Shown piece after piece: positions 22,501-34,765 of a DNA stretch of 64,000 nt. Both the position numbers and the translations under genes were made by a program. Origin of the DNA: Haplosporangium gracile (taxonomy: Eukaryota > Mortierellomycota > Mortierellomycetes > Mortierellales > Mortierellaceae); assembly GCA_015499985.1 (NCBI GenBank), contig JAAAUF010000051.1:18363-82362 (forward strand), read 5' to 3'. The first letter of the stretch is position 1. Every line of letters begins with the position of its first letter. Below the pieces are notes generated by a model. That model saw nothing but the letters and a program-made list of their open reading frames with translations, was not told the origin of the DNA and did not search any database.

Positions 22501-25500
22501 CCGGATGACATCGCGCAACTCGGCCAGCTGACGCTCAGGAGTCTCCTTGACGCCACCCTCGCCTTCAGCAGACGAAGCGTCTTCTCCAACCTCGGCAGAA
22601 GAGATCTGGGCATTGGCACGTTGCTGGATAGACAAAGCCTGGGCACTGACATCCTCCAAGTGACGGTGGAGCTTCTCGTTCTGGTCCTTGAGCTCAGTAC
22701 AACGCTTCTCGACCTCCGATAAGTTCTTCTGCAAGATCGACTTTTGTCCCTCCCAAGCGATCTCGGCTGACTGCAGGTTGGACGCAGCATTCTCGGCCTG
22801 AAACTTGAACCTCTCCAACTCGGCCGTCTGCTTGATGTGCTTCTCCTTGAGCTGGGTGAGTGCTTCCATGTCCTTGGCGTGGTTCATCAGTTCGCGCTCG
22901 TAGTTCTCGTGAGCCTCCTTGGTGAGGTTACCCTGGTGACGGAGTTCGTTCTTGTATCGATTCTCGACAGCGTTCATCTGGATCCTAATGTGCTCCAGCG
23001 ACCGCAGTCTGGCCTCGATTTCCTCCTTCTCCTTCCTCCAAGCTGTACGCTCTTGATCAACCTGGTTCTGCATGTCCACCATGTTTGAGGCCGAGGTTTG
23101 TGCGCGCTCCTCTGCACTTGCTAACTTGGTCTCCAAGGTTTTGATGGTCTGGGCGCTTTCCTCGATCTTTTGGTCGTGGGACTTCTTAAACTCCTCAAAA
23201 GTCGCAGTCATCTCTGCAAGGCGATCCTCGTTGGTCTGACTGATGGCCTGGAACTGGGCGAGATGCTCGCGGTTGCTGGCAGTCTCGGCCTGGTGACGCG
23301 ACAATTCACCACGAAGCTGAGCAACCTGGGCAAGAAGTTGCTCTTCGCGACTGGCCTCGGTAGAGTCAGCTCCTGCAGGTTTCTGCTGGTAAATAGCCAG
23401 TTGTTCCTCGCGACTCTTGATCTCCTTGGTAAGGTCCTCAACCTTGGCCTTGGTGTGCTCGAGAGAAGTCTTGGCAGCAATGAGGGCTTCACGGGAAGTT
23501 TGGTACTCGGACGTCAGGGTATCGATTTTGCCTTGCCACTCCTTGGACTCGACCTCACGGCGATCACGCAGGCGCTTGCCAGACTCGACTTCCTCCTTCA
23601 ACTTCTCCTTGAGAGTCTCGACCTCCTGCTCCTTGTTGGTGACTGTGCTCTCGAGTCGACGCTTGGTCTCCTCGCTGCCGCGCTCGATCTCGGTCGTCAA
23701 GTTCTGCACAGTGCGAAGGAGATTGTTCAGGTTGCCCTTCTCCTTGCCTAACGCCTGGTTCTCCTCAATCAAACGAGTCTCAAAAGACTTCCACAGGGCT
23801 TTCTCCGTCTTCAGATGGTTTACCTCCGCCATAAGCTGAGAGGTCGATTCGCGCTCAGTGTCAAGCTCAGCAGCCAAGTTCTCGTACGAAATGTCGCGTC
23901 TAGTTGCAGATTCGTGCAGAGTGGAGTACTGCTTCCTGAGCTCGGACATCTCGGTCATCTGATGGTTGTTGTTCTCCATCAAACGCAACTGGTGCTCGTT
24001 CAGGGCCTTGATCTGAGCATTGGCCTGACCAAGCTGGATCCTGTGGTTCGAACTATCTGACTGAGCTCGCTGGAGGTCGTCTTTGAGTTGGTTGATATCG
24101 ATGACGGTCTGGGTCCGGTAATCGTCAAAAGTCTTTTGCAGCTCAGCCAAAACGGCAGGGTAGTTGGTGGCGTCATCACTGACGGTTTGGGCAGCAGTCT
24201 CCATTGGCTGATCTGCTGTCCGTGCAATTGGTGTGTCGATGATTTCAGTAGCAGAAATATGGCGGATATTGGAAGTTCTGAGGATGCGGCGCAACATGTC
24301 CACTTCCTGCTTGTAGGTTGTCAACTGCAGCTCTTTACTGCCAATCTGCTCGCGCATGCTCTCGATGATGACTCCTGCCTCTTCGAGGGCCTCCTGCTCC
24401 TCCTGTCTCCTTGCCTGGGCCTGGGCACCTTCAGCGTTCTCTCTTTCTTGAGCCATCTCCCGAGCAACTTGACGAAGCTGCTTGTTCTGCTGCTGCAAAC
24501 CCTGAAGGTCGGCAAAGAGCACAAGATGATCGTTAATGACCTTTTCGGCATCCGTCAATCCCTCATTATTCGAAGGAAGGGTCGATTCAGGAGCAAGAGA
24601 CTGAGGGGCGTTGGGTGCCCTGAGTCTCCACAGCAAGTTCTGGACCTGACGGTCCATGTCCTGGTTCTCCCTGTGCAGTAAGTCGCGCTCCTTGACCACA
24701 CCGTCCAGTTGGGCCACAGCCTGACTTGCACCAAAGGCCAGCTGCTCCTTTTCTTGCTTGCATGTCTCCAGCTGAGCTGAGAGTTCCTCGTTATGCTTGC
24801 TAACGCGCTCATACTCCAGTTGCTGCTCGCGAATAAGAGGAGCCTATTATCCAAAGATAATTCATCATTAGGTACTGATATATTGTTTGATGAAATCAAA
24901 TGGTTAGCTCCGACTATCAGGAAGTAAAGAAGACTTACTCCATCAGAAAGCTCCTTGACAATATCGCTCATCGAGGTTTCCAAGCGAACATTCTCGGCCT
25001 TGAGCTGGGCATACTCTCCTTGAAGGTCCATGTAACGAGTGTACTACAACGAGAAGAGAAAATGTAGAGGTTAGCTTTAGGGATCGTTGAGCAACTCGGA
25101 ATGCATGATATGTGCCACCAAAAAACTACAATGTTCGCTTTACAACTTGTGTGAGAGACAGTCCTGCTGTTTGAGAGCGTCCAGCAATAGCCGCAGTAGG
25201 TGACAGAATGCCCAGCTATTGTTATAAAGGACAATATGTATGGGTATGAGTGCGATGCTTTCTTGATAACGTTGCAGAGCAATAGAAGATAGGTACAAAG
25301 TGAACTTACAGGTCCGAGATCATGACCAGATGCTCCAGGAACACCCACAAGTCCTGCTTTGCTCAAGAGCTCCTCGGCGCGCTTCTGCTCTGCCTTGAGT
25401 TGTGTGATCTGAACAGACGATTTTTCCAGTTGCACTTGGAGCTCGACCTTGTCCTCCGAGATCCTGTTAAGAGTTTCTCGGTAATCAGAGTCCTTGGTCG

Positions 25501-27031
25501 AAAGAGAGCGTTGCATATCATCCAGAGTTTCTATTTGTTCGGAGCATATCAATATATTACCGTCTTATGCAAAATGAGGCAAGGAACACACCGTTGCATC
25601 AATGTCATAATAGCGCTGTGAATACCTTCAAGATCGGCAATACGGCCCTTGGTGTCTTTAGCCTCGCGCTCCCAAAGTTCACCAAGACGTCTCTGAGTTT
25701 CAATCTCAGTTCTGAACTGCTCTTCCTGAACAAGCTTCTTCTCCTCAAGATCCTTGGCCAGTTTGTTCGACTCGTCGAGCTTTGTCTGCAACTCCTGGAC
25801 ATGTCTCTCATGGAAGGCGTTGGATTGCTTGGCTGATGTCGCCTCCATACGAGACTGATCAAGATCCGACTGAAGTTTCAAGATCTGAGCCGACTTTTCC
25901 GTCCTGACACTGACAAGCTCTGTCGACTTTGCCTTCCATTCTGTGCTAGCCCATTCTGCGCGCTGCTTCAATAATTCCAGTTCCTGCTCCACTGATTGCG
26001 TGTGAAGCTAAGATGTAAAAGACAAATATAGTCAGTACTGAGCATTTCGAAACAATCACAATAATGGTGTTTTCTATGAGTACTCATAAAGTAACTGACG
26101 ACATACCTTGCGTGACATATCTGCAGCCTTGGCTTCGCGCGCCTCAGATTCAAGCTTTGACGACTCTTTCCGGAGTTCCTGGTAGCGAGTCGACATGGTC
26201 TGGTAGTCCTTGTTCATCTCTTCCAGCTCGCCCACCTTCCTATCAAAAGCCGCGACAAGCTCTCTCTTCTCGCCCTCAAGAGCCTCGATCCTTGACTTAG
26301 CAGCCTCAAGTTCGACATTTGCATGCATCGATCCGCTTTGTTGATTCGACAGCTGTGCTTCCAATTCAGAGTTCTTGGTGGCTATTTTTTCAAGAATGAA
26401 GTATAAATTGGGTTATAATTACATTTTGATTTATCGACATCAGATGCATTGTCGCGCAACCACTAATAAAATGCCCATAGAGGATCCGAGTAAACGAAGA
26501 AAACGTACCAAACTCTTCAGCCTCCTTTGATTTTGTTAAAAGCTTTTGCCGTATTATTGTGAATTGGGACTTGAGCGCATTGTTCTTGGTTTCCTGTTGT
26601 TGAAGGCGTTGCTCTATGTAAAAAAAAAATCAACGCATCATCAATCCACGTCAGGAATCAATAAGGCAAAAATAAATCAATCAGCTTTGTAACAAAAACA
26701 GAATGGGACAACAGCCACTCAAAAGAATATCTTCGAGTCGGCTAAAAGTAGGGAGGGAAGGAGGGCTGGCTTGCATACCATGATTGATCATTTCCGTTGC
26801 GAGGGAGGCTTTGGCTTCTTCCGCCTGCGCCTTCCAGGACTCTGCTTCGGCAATCAGGATTGCCCTTGCGTCAAGTTGCTGGAAGAGCTTGTTCGAGGCC
26901 GCGGCAGTCTGGGTTGGATCCTGGAGTTGTAAAAGGATGGATGATAGTTCCTGAACCTCCAATGCCAGCAGGCCGGCGATCCTGTCCCTCTGCTGGTCGT
27001 TCAGTATACTGCCTGTCGGCGTCACCTCCAT
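19520..27031 (-). CDS. Nuclear pore basket coiled-coil protein, Mlp1/Tpr family
   Basis: Ten exons: 27031-26779, 26613-26509, 26381-26107, 26007-25626, 25530-25310, 25215-25144, 25043-24939, 24843-21619, 21518-21468 and 21367-19520, giving 2,178 residues in one frame. The size fits Tpr/Mlp1 (about 1,900-2,400). Residues from about 80 to 1,650 are heptad-rich coiled coil. A landmark is LSPTAAIA at the 5' side of exon 6 followed by LTQV and YTRYMDLQ, the segment conserved at this place in Tpr/Mlp proteins. The last ~550 residues are P/A/T-rich and then acidic, with basic patches such as KRRRED and KRQRP that could be import signals. Tpr forms filaments on the nucleoplasmic side of the pore and acts in mRNA quality control and checkpoint anchoring. 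Family assignment is firm; Mlp1 versus Mlp2 is not meaningful here. Confidence 0.93.
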
Positions 27032-27732
27032 GGCCAATTATGAGGTGAAGGGAGGGGAGAGGGGGAAGGTGAGAGGCGGGAGGTGAAAGAAAAGGAGGAG
27101 GCGGATAGTGTGTGTGATGCTGTTGTTATAATTGTTGACGTCGTCCTTGCTGTGTAATGTGTTCCTCCCGAGTATTGGTGTGTCCCGGGTTGTGTCCTAA
27201 GTGATTGTTGTTGACTGTTGACAAAGGGGTTTTCGCGTGTTAGTTGTCCTGTCGCGCTTTTATTCTCTTGTTCTCCCTTCATTGGGAATCGAGACTCTTC
27301 TTCAAAATACGCTGTTTGCTTGATTGCACTGTGGCATTTCAATGCAGTGACGCAGCCGTATGTTGTCTCGGTCAAGGTAAAAAGGCAATTTTTGTATTAT
27401 TACCTTTCCCTTTTCCCAGGATGTTGGTAGAAGCTGATGGGAAGGTCAGGGTGGGCGTCGTTACGTGATGGATGTGCAGAAACGAAAAGGACAACGAACA
27501 AAAAAGGGGACTCGAAGTCGAGAAAGAGAGATCAGCTAACCAGATTATAAGTGCGATAGTATTCTCTCCATTAACGTCACGATTTTTGAATTTGCCACCA
27601 ATTTTTCTTACACACACTCAAAAAGGCAGGTAAAGATGCAACGTTGCATTGAAGTATTATGGGTTGTTTTTATGTTATAGTAATTACAATAATGAGTTTA
27701 GTTTGGTTTTGTTATCCTGAAAGAACACTTCT
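27032..27732 (-). promoter_or_regulatory. Upstream region of the Tpr gene and 3' flank of the GPI-protein gene
   Basis: The first 100 bases upstream of the Tpr start are C/T-rich on the minus strand (leader-like). Short open frames on both strands look like chance. No repeat or RNA gene is seen. Confidence 0.4.
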
Positions 27733-28382
27733 TTAAAGGAGAGCAATGGTACTCAAGACAGCAACAACGCTGACGAGGACAGAGGCAGAGTTAGCAACAG
27801 CGCCGGACGGAGGGGTGGTGGGAGTGGTGACGGGGGCGGTGGCGTTGCCGGAGGGGGTGCCGGTGCCGCCAGCCTTCTTATCGGCGTACCAGGCAGCCTT
27901 GCCTTTATACTGGGTGTTGTAAAGGTCCTGCTCGGACATGGGGCAGTTCATGATGCACATGCCGGTCTGGGTCATGTACGTCTTGTAGGCAGGGGTATCG
28001 CGCTCATGGGCAAAAGCGAGGGAAGCCATGAAGTCGGGACTGGCGGGGTCGTTGGTGAACTTGTCGAACATGGATTTGCCAACTTTCTATTGGATCCAAT
28101 GGGAAGAACGTATAACACAAGGAGACGATGTTAATGAACGTTTTTCTTATTCATGAAAAGTTGGAAAGAGAGGCGTTTTGTGATTGTTGTAAAAGTCTAT
28201 GGTTGTCCTTGCTTGACACTGTGAAAAACAAAGCGAAGCAGCTTGATTGAGACGAAAAAACATACGGTCAAGCAGCCATCGACGCAAGGACCGTTAGGCT
28301 GGAAAGGGTAGAGAGGGTTGACGTCCTGGGCAGAGGCGACGGCGACAACGGCGGAAGCAATGGCGACAGTGGAGAAACGCAT
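27733..28382 (-). CDS. Small secreted, probably GPI-anchored cell-surface protein
   Basis: Two exons, 28382-28266 and 28086-27733, joined in phase 0, give 156 residues. Residues 1-18 are a typical signal peptide ending ASA, then QDVNPLYPF. The mature part has four cysteines in two CxxxC pairs (CVDGC, CIMNC) around a helical segment with ASPDFMASLAFAHERDTPAY. A G/T/P/A-rich linker follows, then a hydrophobic C-terminus (SASVLVSVVAVLSTIALL) without a charged tail, as expected for a GPI signal with the cut at a small residue near SGAVANSAS. The function is not known; the architecture is that of fungal wall or membrane surface proteins. It is not a CFEM protein (too few cysteines). Confidence 0.85.
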
Positions 28383-31300
28383 GGTAGTTGTGTGGTTGAG
28401 TGAGTGGGTGTTGGTGATTGACAGGAAAGAGAGAGAAGAAGAAGGAAGAAAAGAAAAAAGTTTCGGGGAAATAGCGGTAGGGTTTAAATAGTTTGAACCA
28501 GGAGTCCATCTGATAAACAAACAACCACAAGCCAAAGGACGAGTACATAATGGAAGGGATGAAATTTGAACGGTAGACCGCACAAGTTATCTGATTCCCC
28601 CGCTTGATTTTACTTTTTTTTTCTTCAGATTCGATTGACTTTGTTGTGGTTGGTTTGGTTGCTTGCTTACTTGCTTGGGCACTGGACTTTTTTTTTTGAG
28701 CTCCTTGTTGGTGGTGGTTGAGAGCAACAGGTTTTTTGTCGAGAACTGATCGGGTTGTTTTTCTTCTTCTTGGTGTTGTTACTGCCACTACCACCTTTGT
28801 CTCCTTACTCAAGCATAAAACAGATACATTACATACCCGCACACAGCACACATACACGGTCTCTCTGTCTGCTACAGCGAGGGATGAGCAATCAAGCCCA
28901 GCCAACCTTACATATGTAATTAACAAATTATAGCTCCAGTTCACGCCCAGTTACATCCAGGTTATCGAGCCCAGTATCCCACTCCCTCTTACACACATAC
29001 GCACACTGTCTGCTGGACTGGAGGAATGTGCTTTATAACAGGCAAGAATTCATCCGGGTGGATGATGAACCAGAGGACTGAGCAGAGGAGGGTAGACCAA
29101 AATAGGAAGGCAAGGTAGGCGGTATTGACGTGTACTCCCACCCATACGAAGAAAAAAGTGGGCGCTTGCATGAAGTGGATGTTGTATGGAGTGAGAAAAC
29201 GTGTGAGTAATTAGTCAAGTGCGTGGTTTGTGTATGTGTATAGTATGTATGTATGAGTGTATGCGGGGCTCACTCGAAAAAGAAGCCTTCCATTCGAAGG
29301 GTGGGGAGTGAAGGAGATTGCCCATTGACACTCTTGTCGTTAGGAGAGGGGTTGTTGTTGTTTGTGTGTGTATGTGTATGTAAGTTTGCGTGTAAAATGG
29401 ATGGTGCTTGTTGACGACGGTTTGTTTGGAGTGAGTGTATTTTTTTGCATGCAGACTATTAAAGGCGAGACCTAATTGTAGTGAGAGTAGGACTTTGAAA
29501 TGATTTCTCATCTGATAATTTTTTTTTGTTTATCTGATGGTGGCCGCACCCGGGAAAAAAAAAAGAGCTAAAACTTTATTTGCTCATTCTCACTCGATGT
29601 CATCGATCTCGCCCTATTTCTCCTTCTCTTCTTTTCTCACACAGAGAATCAACAACACCACCAACAAACGCATCTCTTTCCTTTTCTCTCTTTCTCTTTT
29701 TATCATCCACTTGCATGCGGACACAAAGAATAACATCGACAAAGCTCATCTGGGTTGACTTTTTCTTCTGACCCTTTTGCATGGATGCACTACATGCCAC
29801 GCCTTCATTCTTTGCTTCCTTCTACAAAGCATGCGGGCAAAATAGGAAAAGAGCGCATTAACCTTGTACCCATCATTGGTGTATTGTCTCGTCTGCTCCT
29901 TCCCTGGCTCCAGAAGTACACACCCGTCGTAAAGAGTCCGCTTATGCAGCACACAAAAAAAATGCATGGTGTACGAGGTTTATCAGATCCGGTCGAATAG
30001 AAGCTGTCATTGAAAAATAATAACACTCGAGAAAGAAAAAGAAATAAAAACACCGCCTCGTAATTAGTAAACGTACGAAACTAAAGTAATTCAAAGCTAT
30101 CGGTTATGACAAAAAGAGAAACCTTGTCCAGAAAGGACCAAGGAGGAGGTGAGAATGAGAAAGAGATCAATGCCACAGCCGTCGAGGAGAGTTTGCTGAG
30201 AAAAAAAAATAACGAGGAGGCATCGCATGTCAAGACTGGAGGTACATGTACATGTCCCTACATAGGGCATGAATGAGGGTTTTCGAGACTTGACAACAGG
30301 CAGCCGTGGATACAAACAGGGAGGAGGGGAAAAGAGAGTTGGGCGCCGTGGAACAGAATGATGCTAGACGAGTTGCTTTCCCGCTTGTTCGGCTCAACTC
30401 TTCAACCATAACGAACGAAACTATGTCTCTCTGTCCTTCTATCTTTCTTTACTTCTTTCTGTCTGACGCGCAAGTGTCTTTTTGCGTGTCAAGGAGAATT
30501 GGGAGAAATGAAATGGATGGCAACCCATCCATTCGAGCCCATCAAGTTCTGCAGTTCACGCCCCGACATCTAGTGTGCCATCACGCCTACCCATCATGTT
30601 TCTCGATTGCCCAACAGTGCTAATGCCCGATGGTACCTGTTTATGAATGATAACCCAGTCAAATAAAAACGAGGAGAAACTTAGAGTTAAGTGGTTGACT
30701 AATAAAACACCCAGGTGCAAAAAAAATATTAACAGAAAACACAGGAACAGTTGACTAGAAGAAAAGTGTGTCCATGGCAACAAAACAACACCCTCATTTC
30801 ACTTCCCCCTTTATCCACTATCCGGAAAAGTCATTCTCACTCCTCTTCACTCCCCCTGAACGTTATTGTTCAACAGATTTTCGAACGAGGCAGAAAGGAT
30901 GAAGTTAGATCGCGTCTTGGGTTGGTTTGAGCGAAGTGGTGCTTGGTCTTTTTTTTCATTGTTCGTTGTTCGATCACTCATCCCACCACATGCTCATCTT
31001 TAAACAACAACAGCAAACAGCAAAAAAGGGCGTTCAGTCAGCCTAGTAGCGGACCGTGTACAGCGAAAATACTTTTTTTTTTTGGTTTTTGAAGCCCTAT
31101 GCATCGGATCTGAAAAGAAAAACAAAAAGTAAGCAAATCCTCCTATGGGTAAAAACGGCGCCGTACTTTGTTCCTAAGGCGGACTCACAAAAAACAACAA
31201 CGACGAACCAAAGAAGTCAGCAATGGGTTCACTAAGTGAGAGAGAAGGAGAGAGAGGGGAAAGTGAGCCACCAAAATTTCTCCATGGGTTACACCCGATC

Positions 31301-31800
31301 CACTGCACTTGCACCCGCATATGCACCCCACGACAGTGACAATAACAACAAACAACATCAACAAAAAAAAGAGAGATGGAGGTGCGTGTACCCCTGAGTT
31401 CGTTCTTTGACTTCATGACCAAGGACCAGAAGGAAGATGGAAGACTAGACCCGACGGAAGAAACAGAGCAGAAACAAATCTGCACAAGAGACAAGAAGAA
31501 GAAGAGGAGGAGGAGCCTGAACTCTGCTCTAAACCAGTTTGCTTTCCTTTTTGAGTTTCTCTCAGCTTTTTTCATACATTCCACATGGGCTTCTTGTTCA
31601 CTGGACCTGGAGTACAGTACCCCTGCTGCAATATATGCACCACTGAGTGCCCTTTTCGTCTTTCGTTCCATTTCACTTTATCAGATGTTGTTGTTTATTG
31701 CTTCTCTGGCCTTGTTTTTAAACTCTATCTTCATGGGCTACATGTACTGTAGACTACCAATAAGTTCTTCTTTAACTGCCATGTTTGCGCCCGCTTAGTA
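28383..31800. other. Long divergent intergenic region, no supported gene
   Basis: About 3.4 kb lie between two divergently transcribed genes. It holds T-rich and A-rich tracts, CA/GT-rich short stretches (about 29220-29400), and scattered short frames with no shared frame or convincing splice chain. Two minus-strand hydrophobic frames (28989-29171, 30097-30315) look somewhat membrane-like, but I cannot join them into a gene. I see no tRNA or rRNA. A short lineage-specific gene or a non-coding RNA cannot be excluded. Confidence 0.5.
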
Positions 31801-32438
31801 ATGCAACCTGGCCTCTCAGTGTACTCCTTGACTTGAAAACATCCTTTCCTTTTTGTTCCTTTCCTTCCTTCTTTCGTTCTTGTTGTCTAACTGTCACCAT
31901 TCATTCTTCCTTGTCGCTTGACCTTATCAGATGGTATTCCGCCTTCCTTCACACACTCTCTCGCTCTCGCTCTCTTCCTTCTTTTAAACTCCGTAGGCCA
32001 TCTTCTTGTTTCTTTTCGCCGCCCATCTCAACGCCTACTATTTCGTACGCCAAGTCGTGTTTGTTTTAGCCCGGCTACTCTGTCAGCAAAAGACATAAAA
32101 TCAGATAAGTCTTCAGCTTTTTTTTCTTTGTCATTTTTTCACTATCAGATCTGGCCCACTCTTCCCCCTCCTCCTCCTCCCCACCCCCTCTGCATTGCTT
32201 AGCTTGCTCTCTCTCCTTTTTAAACTTCCTTTTATTTCCTTCTTTCTTTTTTTTTTCTTCTCTTTTTCTCCTTCAGCCAACTGCTCTCATCCCTCCTCCC
32301 CTCCCACCTTCACTCTAACACACATACACCCCTTCCCTTTTGTGTTTGTTTGTATCCCCTCTCTTCTCCTTCCATTAATGAGACTTTGACTCCTCCTTAC
32401 CTCTCTCTCCTCCCTCCCATAACAATAACCTCTTCATA
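31801..32438 (+). promoter_or_regulatory. Pyrimidine-rich leader/promoter of the MFS gene
   Basis: On the plus strand this stretch is dominated by C/T tracts (CTTTCCTT, TTTCTTCTCT, CCTCCTCC) up to ATAACAATAACCTCTTCATA directly before the ATG at 32439. This is the clearest example of the CT-leader seen before most genes here, and it is typical of highly expressed fungal promoters and leaders. No TATA box is evident. Confidence 0.5.
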
Positions 32439-34294
32439 ATGACAAAAAAAGAGATCCACGAGGTCAACACCATCGAGTCCTCCACAACCTCGAACCACGT
32501 CGACGTCGAGAACGTCAGTGAGGACGACATCTCGGTCAAACGCTACGACGCTAACGCCGACAAGAAGCGTCTCTTCTACATCTTCTATGTCCGCAAGCAC
32601 ATCAACTACCTCAACTTCATCTTCTACATCGCAGCCTGTATGGGTTCGATCACCCTTGTCGTCTATCTCTCCATCGTCCAGCCCTTCATCTTCAAACTCA
32701 TCCTCAAAATCACTGAAAATCAAGGAAACCTCACTGGTGAACTCGCTCTTTATGATGAAATCATTGCCCTTCCTGCGACACTCTTCTGGGGAGTCCTTTC
32801 GGATCGTATCGGTCGTCGCCCTGTCTACAGTGTTGGATTCGTCTTACTCGGCGCTTCCCTGATGCTCTACCCTCGTGTCGAGAACGTCTACCCCCAAATG
32901 CTTTTGTGCAGGCTGCTCTTCTCGCTCGGTTCGTCGGCTGCAACCTGCATGATGACAGGCACGTTGGGTGATGTCGCTGGTGCGCTCCACGAGCGTGCCC
33001 GCGTCTCTGCCATTGTGGGCCTCGCTGCCGGATGCGGTGCTCTGATTGCCGGTATGGTCCTCATCCATATCCCTTACCACCTCCAGGAAAAGCTTGGTAC
33101 TGAGCTTGAAGGCATCAAGGCTGCGTTCCTGATTGTTGGAGGCGGTGCTATTGCCCTGGGCTTCTTGCTGTTCCTCGCCATGCCTAGCACTGGTAAAGGT
33201 CAGGCCGATGGTGTTGCTGGTTGGTTCAAGAAGACGGTTTTGAAGAAGGAGATTGAGGACGAGGACGAGAAGGAGATTATCTCCCCCTGGAAGTTGCTCA
33301 AATATGGATTCAAGGCCGGTCGCGATCCTCGTGTTTCCCTGGCTTACCTCTCCAGTTTCGTGGTATGTACTCATTTTGTTATACTCTACTCCCGTCTCTT
33401 GTTTTCATGTCCCGCACCCTCGCCCCCAAGCCAGTGCTACTTTCCCTACTAGTTCCCTCTTGACTTGGCCTCGATTATGTTCGCAGTATGCCTTTTATTC
33501 TCCTCAACCCTGCCAAACTGAGGTGCACCGTAAATTGACCCCATTTTTCTCTCCTTCTATTCATTATTTACATCGCCATTTAATAACAGGCGAGAGCGGA
33601 CACGGTCCTCTTCACGTCCTTTATGAGTCTGTGGGTCATGCAGTTCTACATCAAACTCGGCTGGTGCGATACTGACAAGGGCACGACTTGCTACCCCGCC
33701 GTCGGAGGCACCCACAAGCTGACGGGCTACGGCCAAGGCATCTCTCTTGCCTTCGCCCCCCTCTACGGTTACGCGGCCGAAAAGCTCGAGAAATCAACCG
33801 TTCTTGGCTTTGCCGGATTCTTGGGCGCCGTCGGCTCCTTGCCCTTTGCCTTTACCAAGTCCAACCCCGCCGACAATTCCAACATGGTCTTTGTCACCTT
33901 GACCGGTATCGGCCAGATGGGCGTCATCATTGTCGGTATGACCCTCGTCAACGGCTTGAACGTCGACCCCAAGTACCGTGGCTCTGTTGCTGGTGTCTTC
34001 TCGTTCTGTGGTGCACTGTCGATCATGATCACCGCCCGTTTGGGAGGCTATCTCTTTGATGCCTGGATGCACGGCGCTCCCTTTGTTATCATGGGTATTG
34101 TCCACATCTTGATCTGTCTCCTCAGTATTTATGTCCGCATTGTCACCCCCCGTCTCAAGCGCGAGGATCTCATTCGTGAGGAGAAGCGACTCAAGAACCT
34201 CGAGGAGAGGCGCCTCGCGCGCATTGCTGAGCGCGCTGCTGAACACAAGCATGCCGAAGCCAACTCTGCTGCCGTCGACGCCAGTAACAATTAG
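32439..34294 (+). CDS. Major facilitator superfamily transporter
   Basis: Two exons, 32439-33362 and 33590-34294, with one GTATGT..AACAG intron in phase 0, give 542 residues. About 12 hydrophobic segments are visible in two groups. Cytosolic loop 2-3 carries the MFS motif A as GVLSDRIGRRPVY at about 117-129. The central loop (KKEIEDEDEKEIISPWKLLK) separates the halves, with EKLEKSTVLGFAG as the weaker motif-A equivalent in the second half. The C-terminus is a charged helix (KREDLIREEKRLKNLEERRL) in the cytosol. The substrate is unknown: no sugar-porter or drug-antiporter signature is clear enough. It probably sits in the plasma or vacuolar membrane. The protein ends with TAG and converges on the SH3 gene. 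Confidence 0.9.
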
Positions 34295-34765
34295 TCCTTG
34301 TAGCGGGTTATTCGTTGTTGTTGGTGATGGTGGCCTTTATCTAGTACTCATATTTCTAGGCCTATGCTTCTTTTCTCTTTGCGCAAGGTCATAATCATGT
34401 ACATACCCCTCCTCCCACTCTATATTCTGCATATCTTCATTTCTCATAAAAGGAACGTAAAGGCGCTCCTGCCGTTTTATCCTTTTTCACATCCTATCTC
34501 CTTCGTTCCATCTGATGTTGTTTTTTTTGTGTTGTGTTGTACATGTTAGTTGTCAAAGCGTGCGGACGTAATTTATTAATTAAGATGAGTAAAGTAAACC
34601 ACAGCAAAGGGGCCGGCCCTCTGTTTTCAAAGAACTGGCAATATGTACAGTGCTGCAAAGAAAATGCATCTGCAAGGAAGGGCCAACATCCAAAACAGAA
34701 CAAATAACGAAACGCATAACAAATCAATAGGAAAAATTGGTGGCGTAACCCGTCGTCAAAGAAAA
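34295..34765. other. Intergenic between convergent genes
   Basis: This is the shared 3' flank of the MFS and SH3 genes. T-rich tracts on the plus strand and a TTTATTAATTAA stretch near 34570 could serve polyadenylation. No gene is seen. Confidence 0.5.

Noticed and set aside
23170..24681. Long plus-strand frames opposite the Tpr gene
   Set aside because: They are L/S-rich antisense shadows of coiled-coil coding sequence (Leu/Glu/Gln codons) with no start or splice logic.
28989..29171. Hydrophobic minus-strand open frame resembling a small membrane protein
   Set aside because: It has no partner exon and no recognised family, and it lies in a simple-sequence-rich gap. A short plasma-membrane proteolipid was considered, but the pattern does not match.
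30097..30315. Frame with LLDGCGIDLFLILTSS, superficially like the Pmp3 proteolipid
   Set aside because: The following sequence does not continue the Pmp3 pattern, and no good upstream exon was found.
31174..31798. Overlapping frames on both strands in the 28-32 kb gap
   Set aside because: Composition is low-complexity and no splice chain or motif supports either strand.
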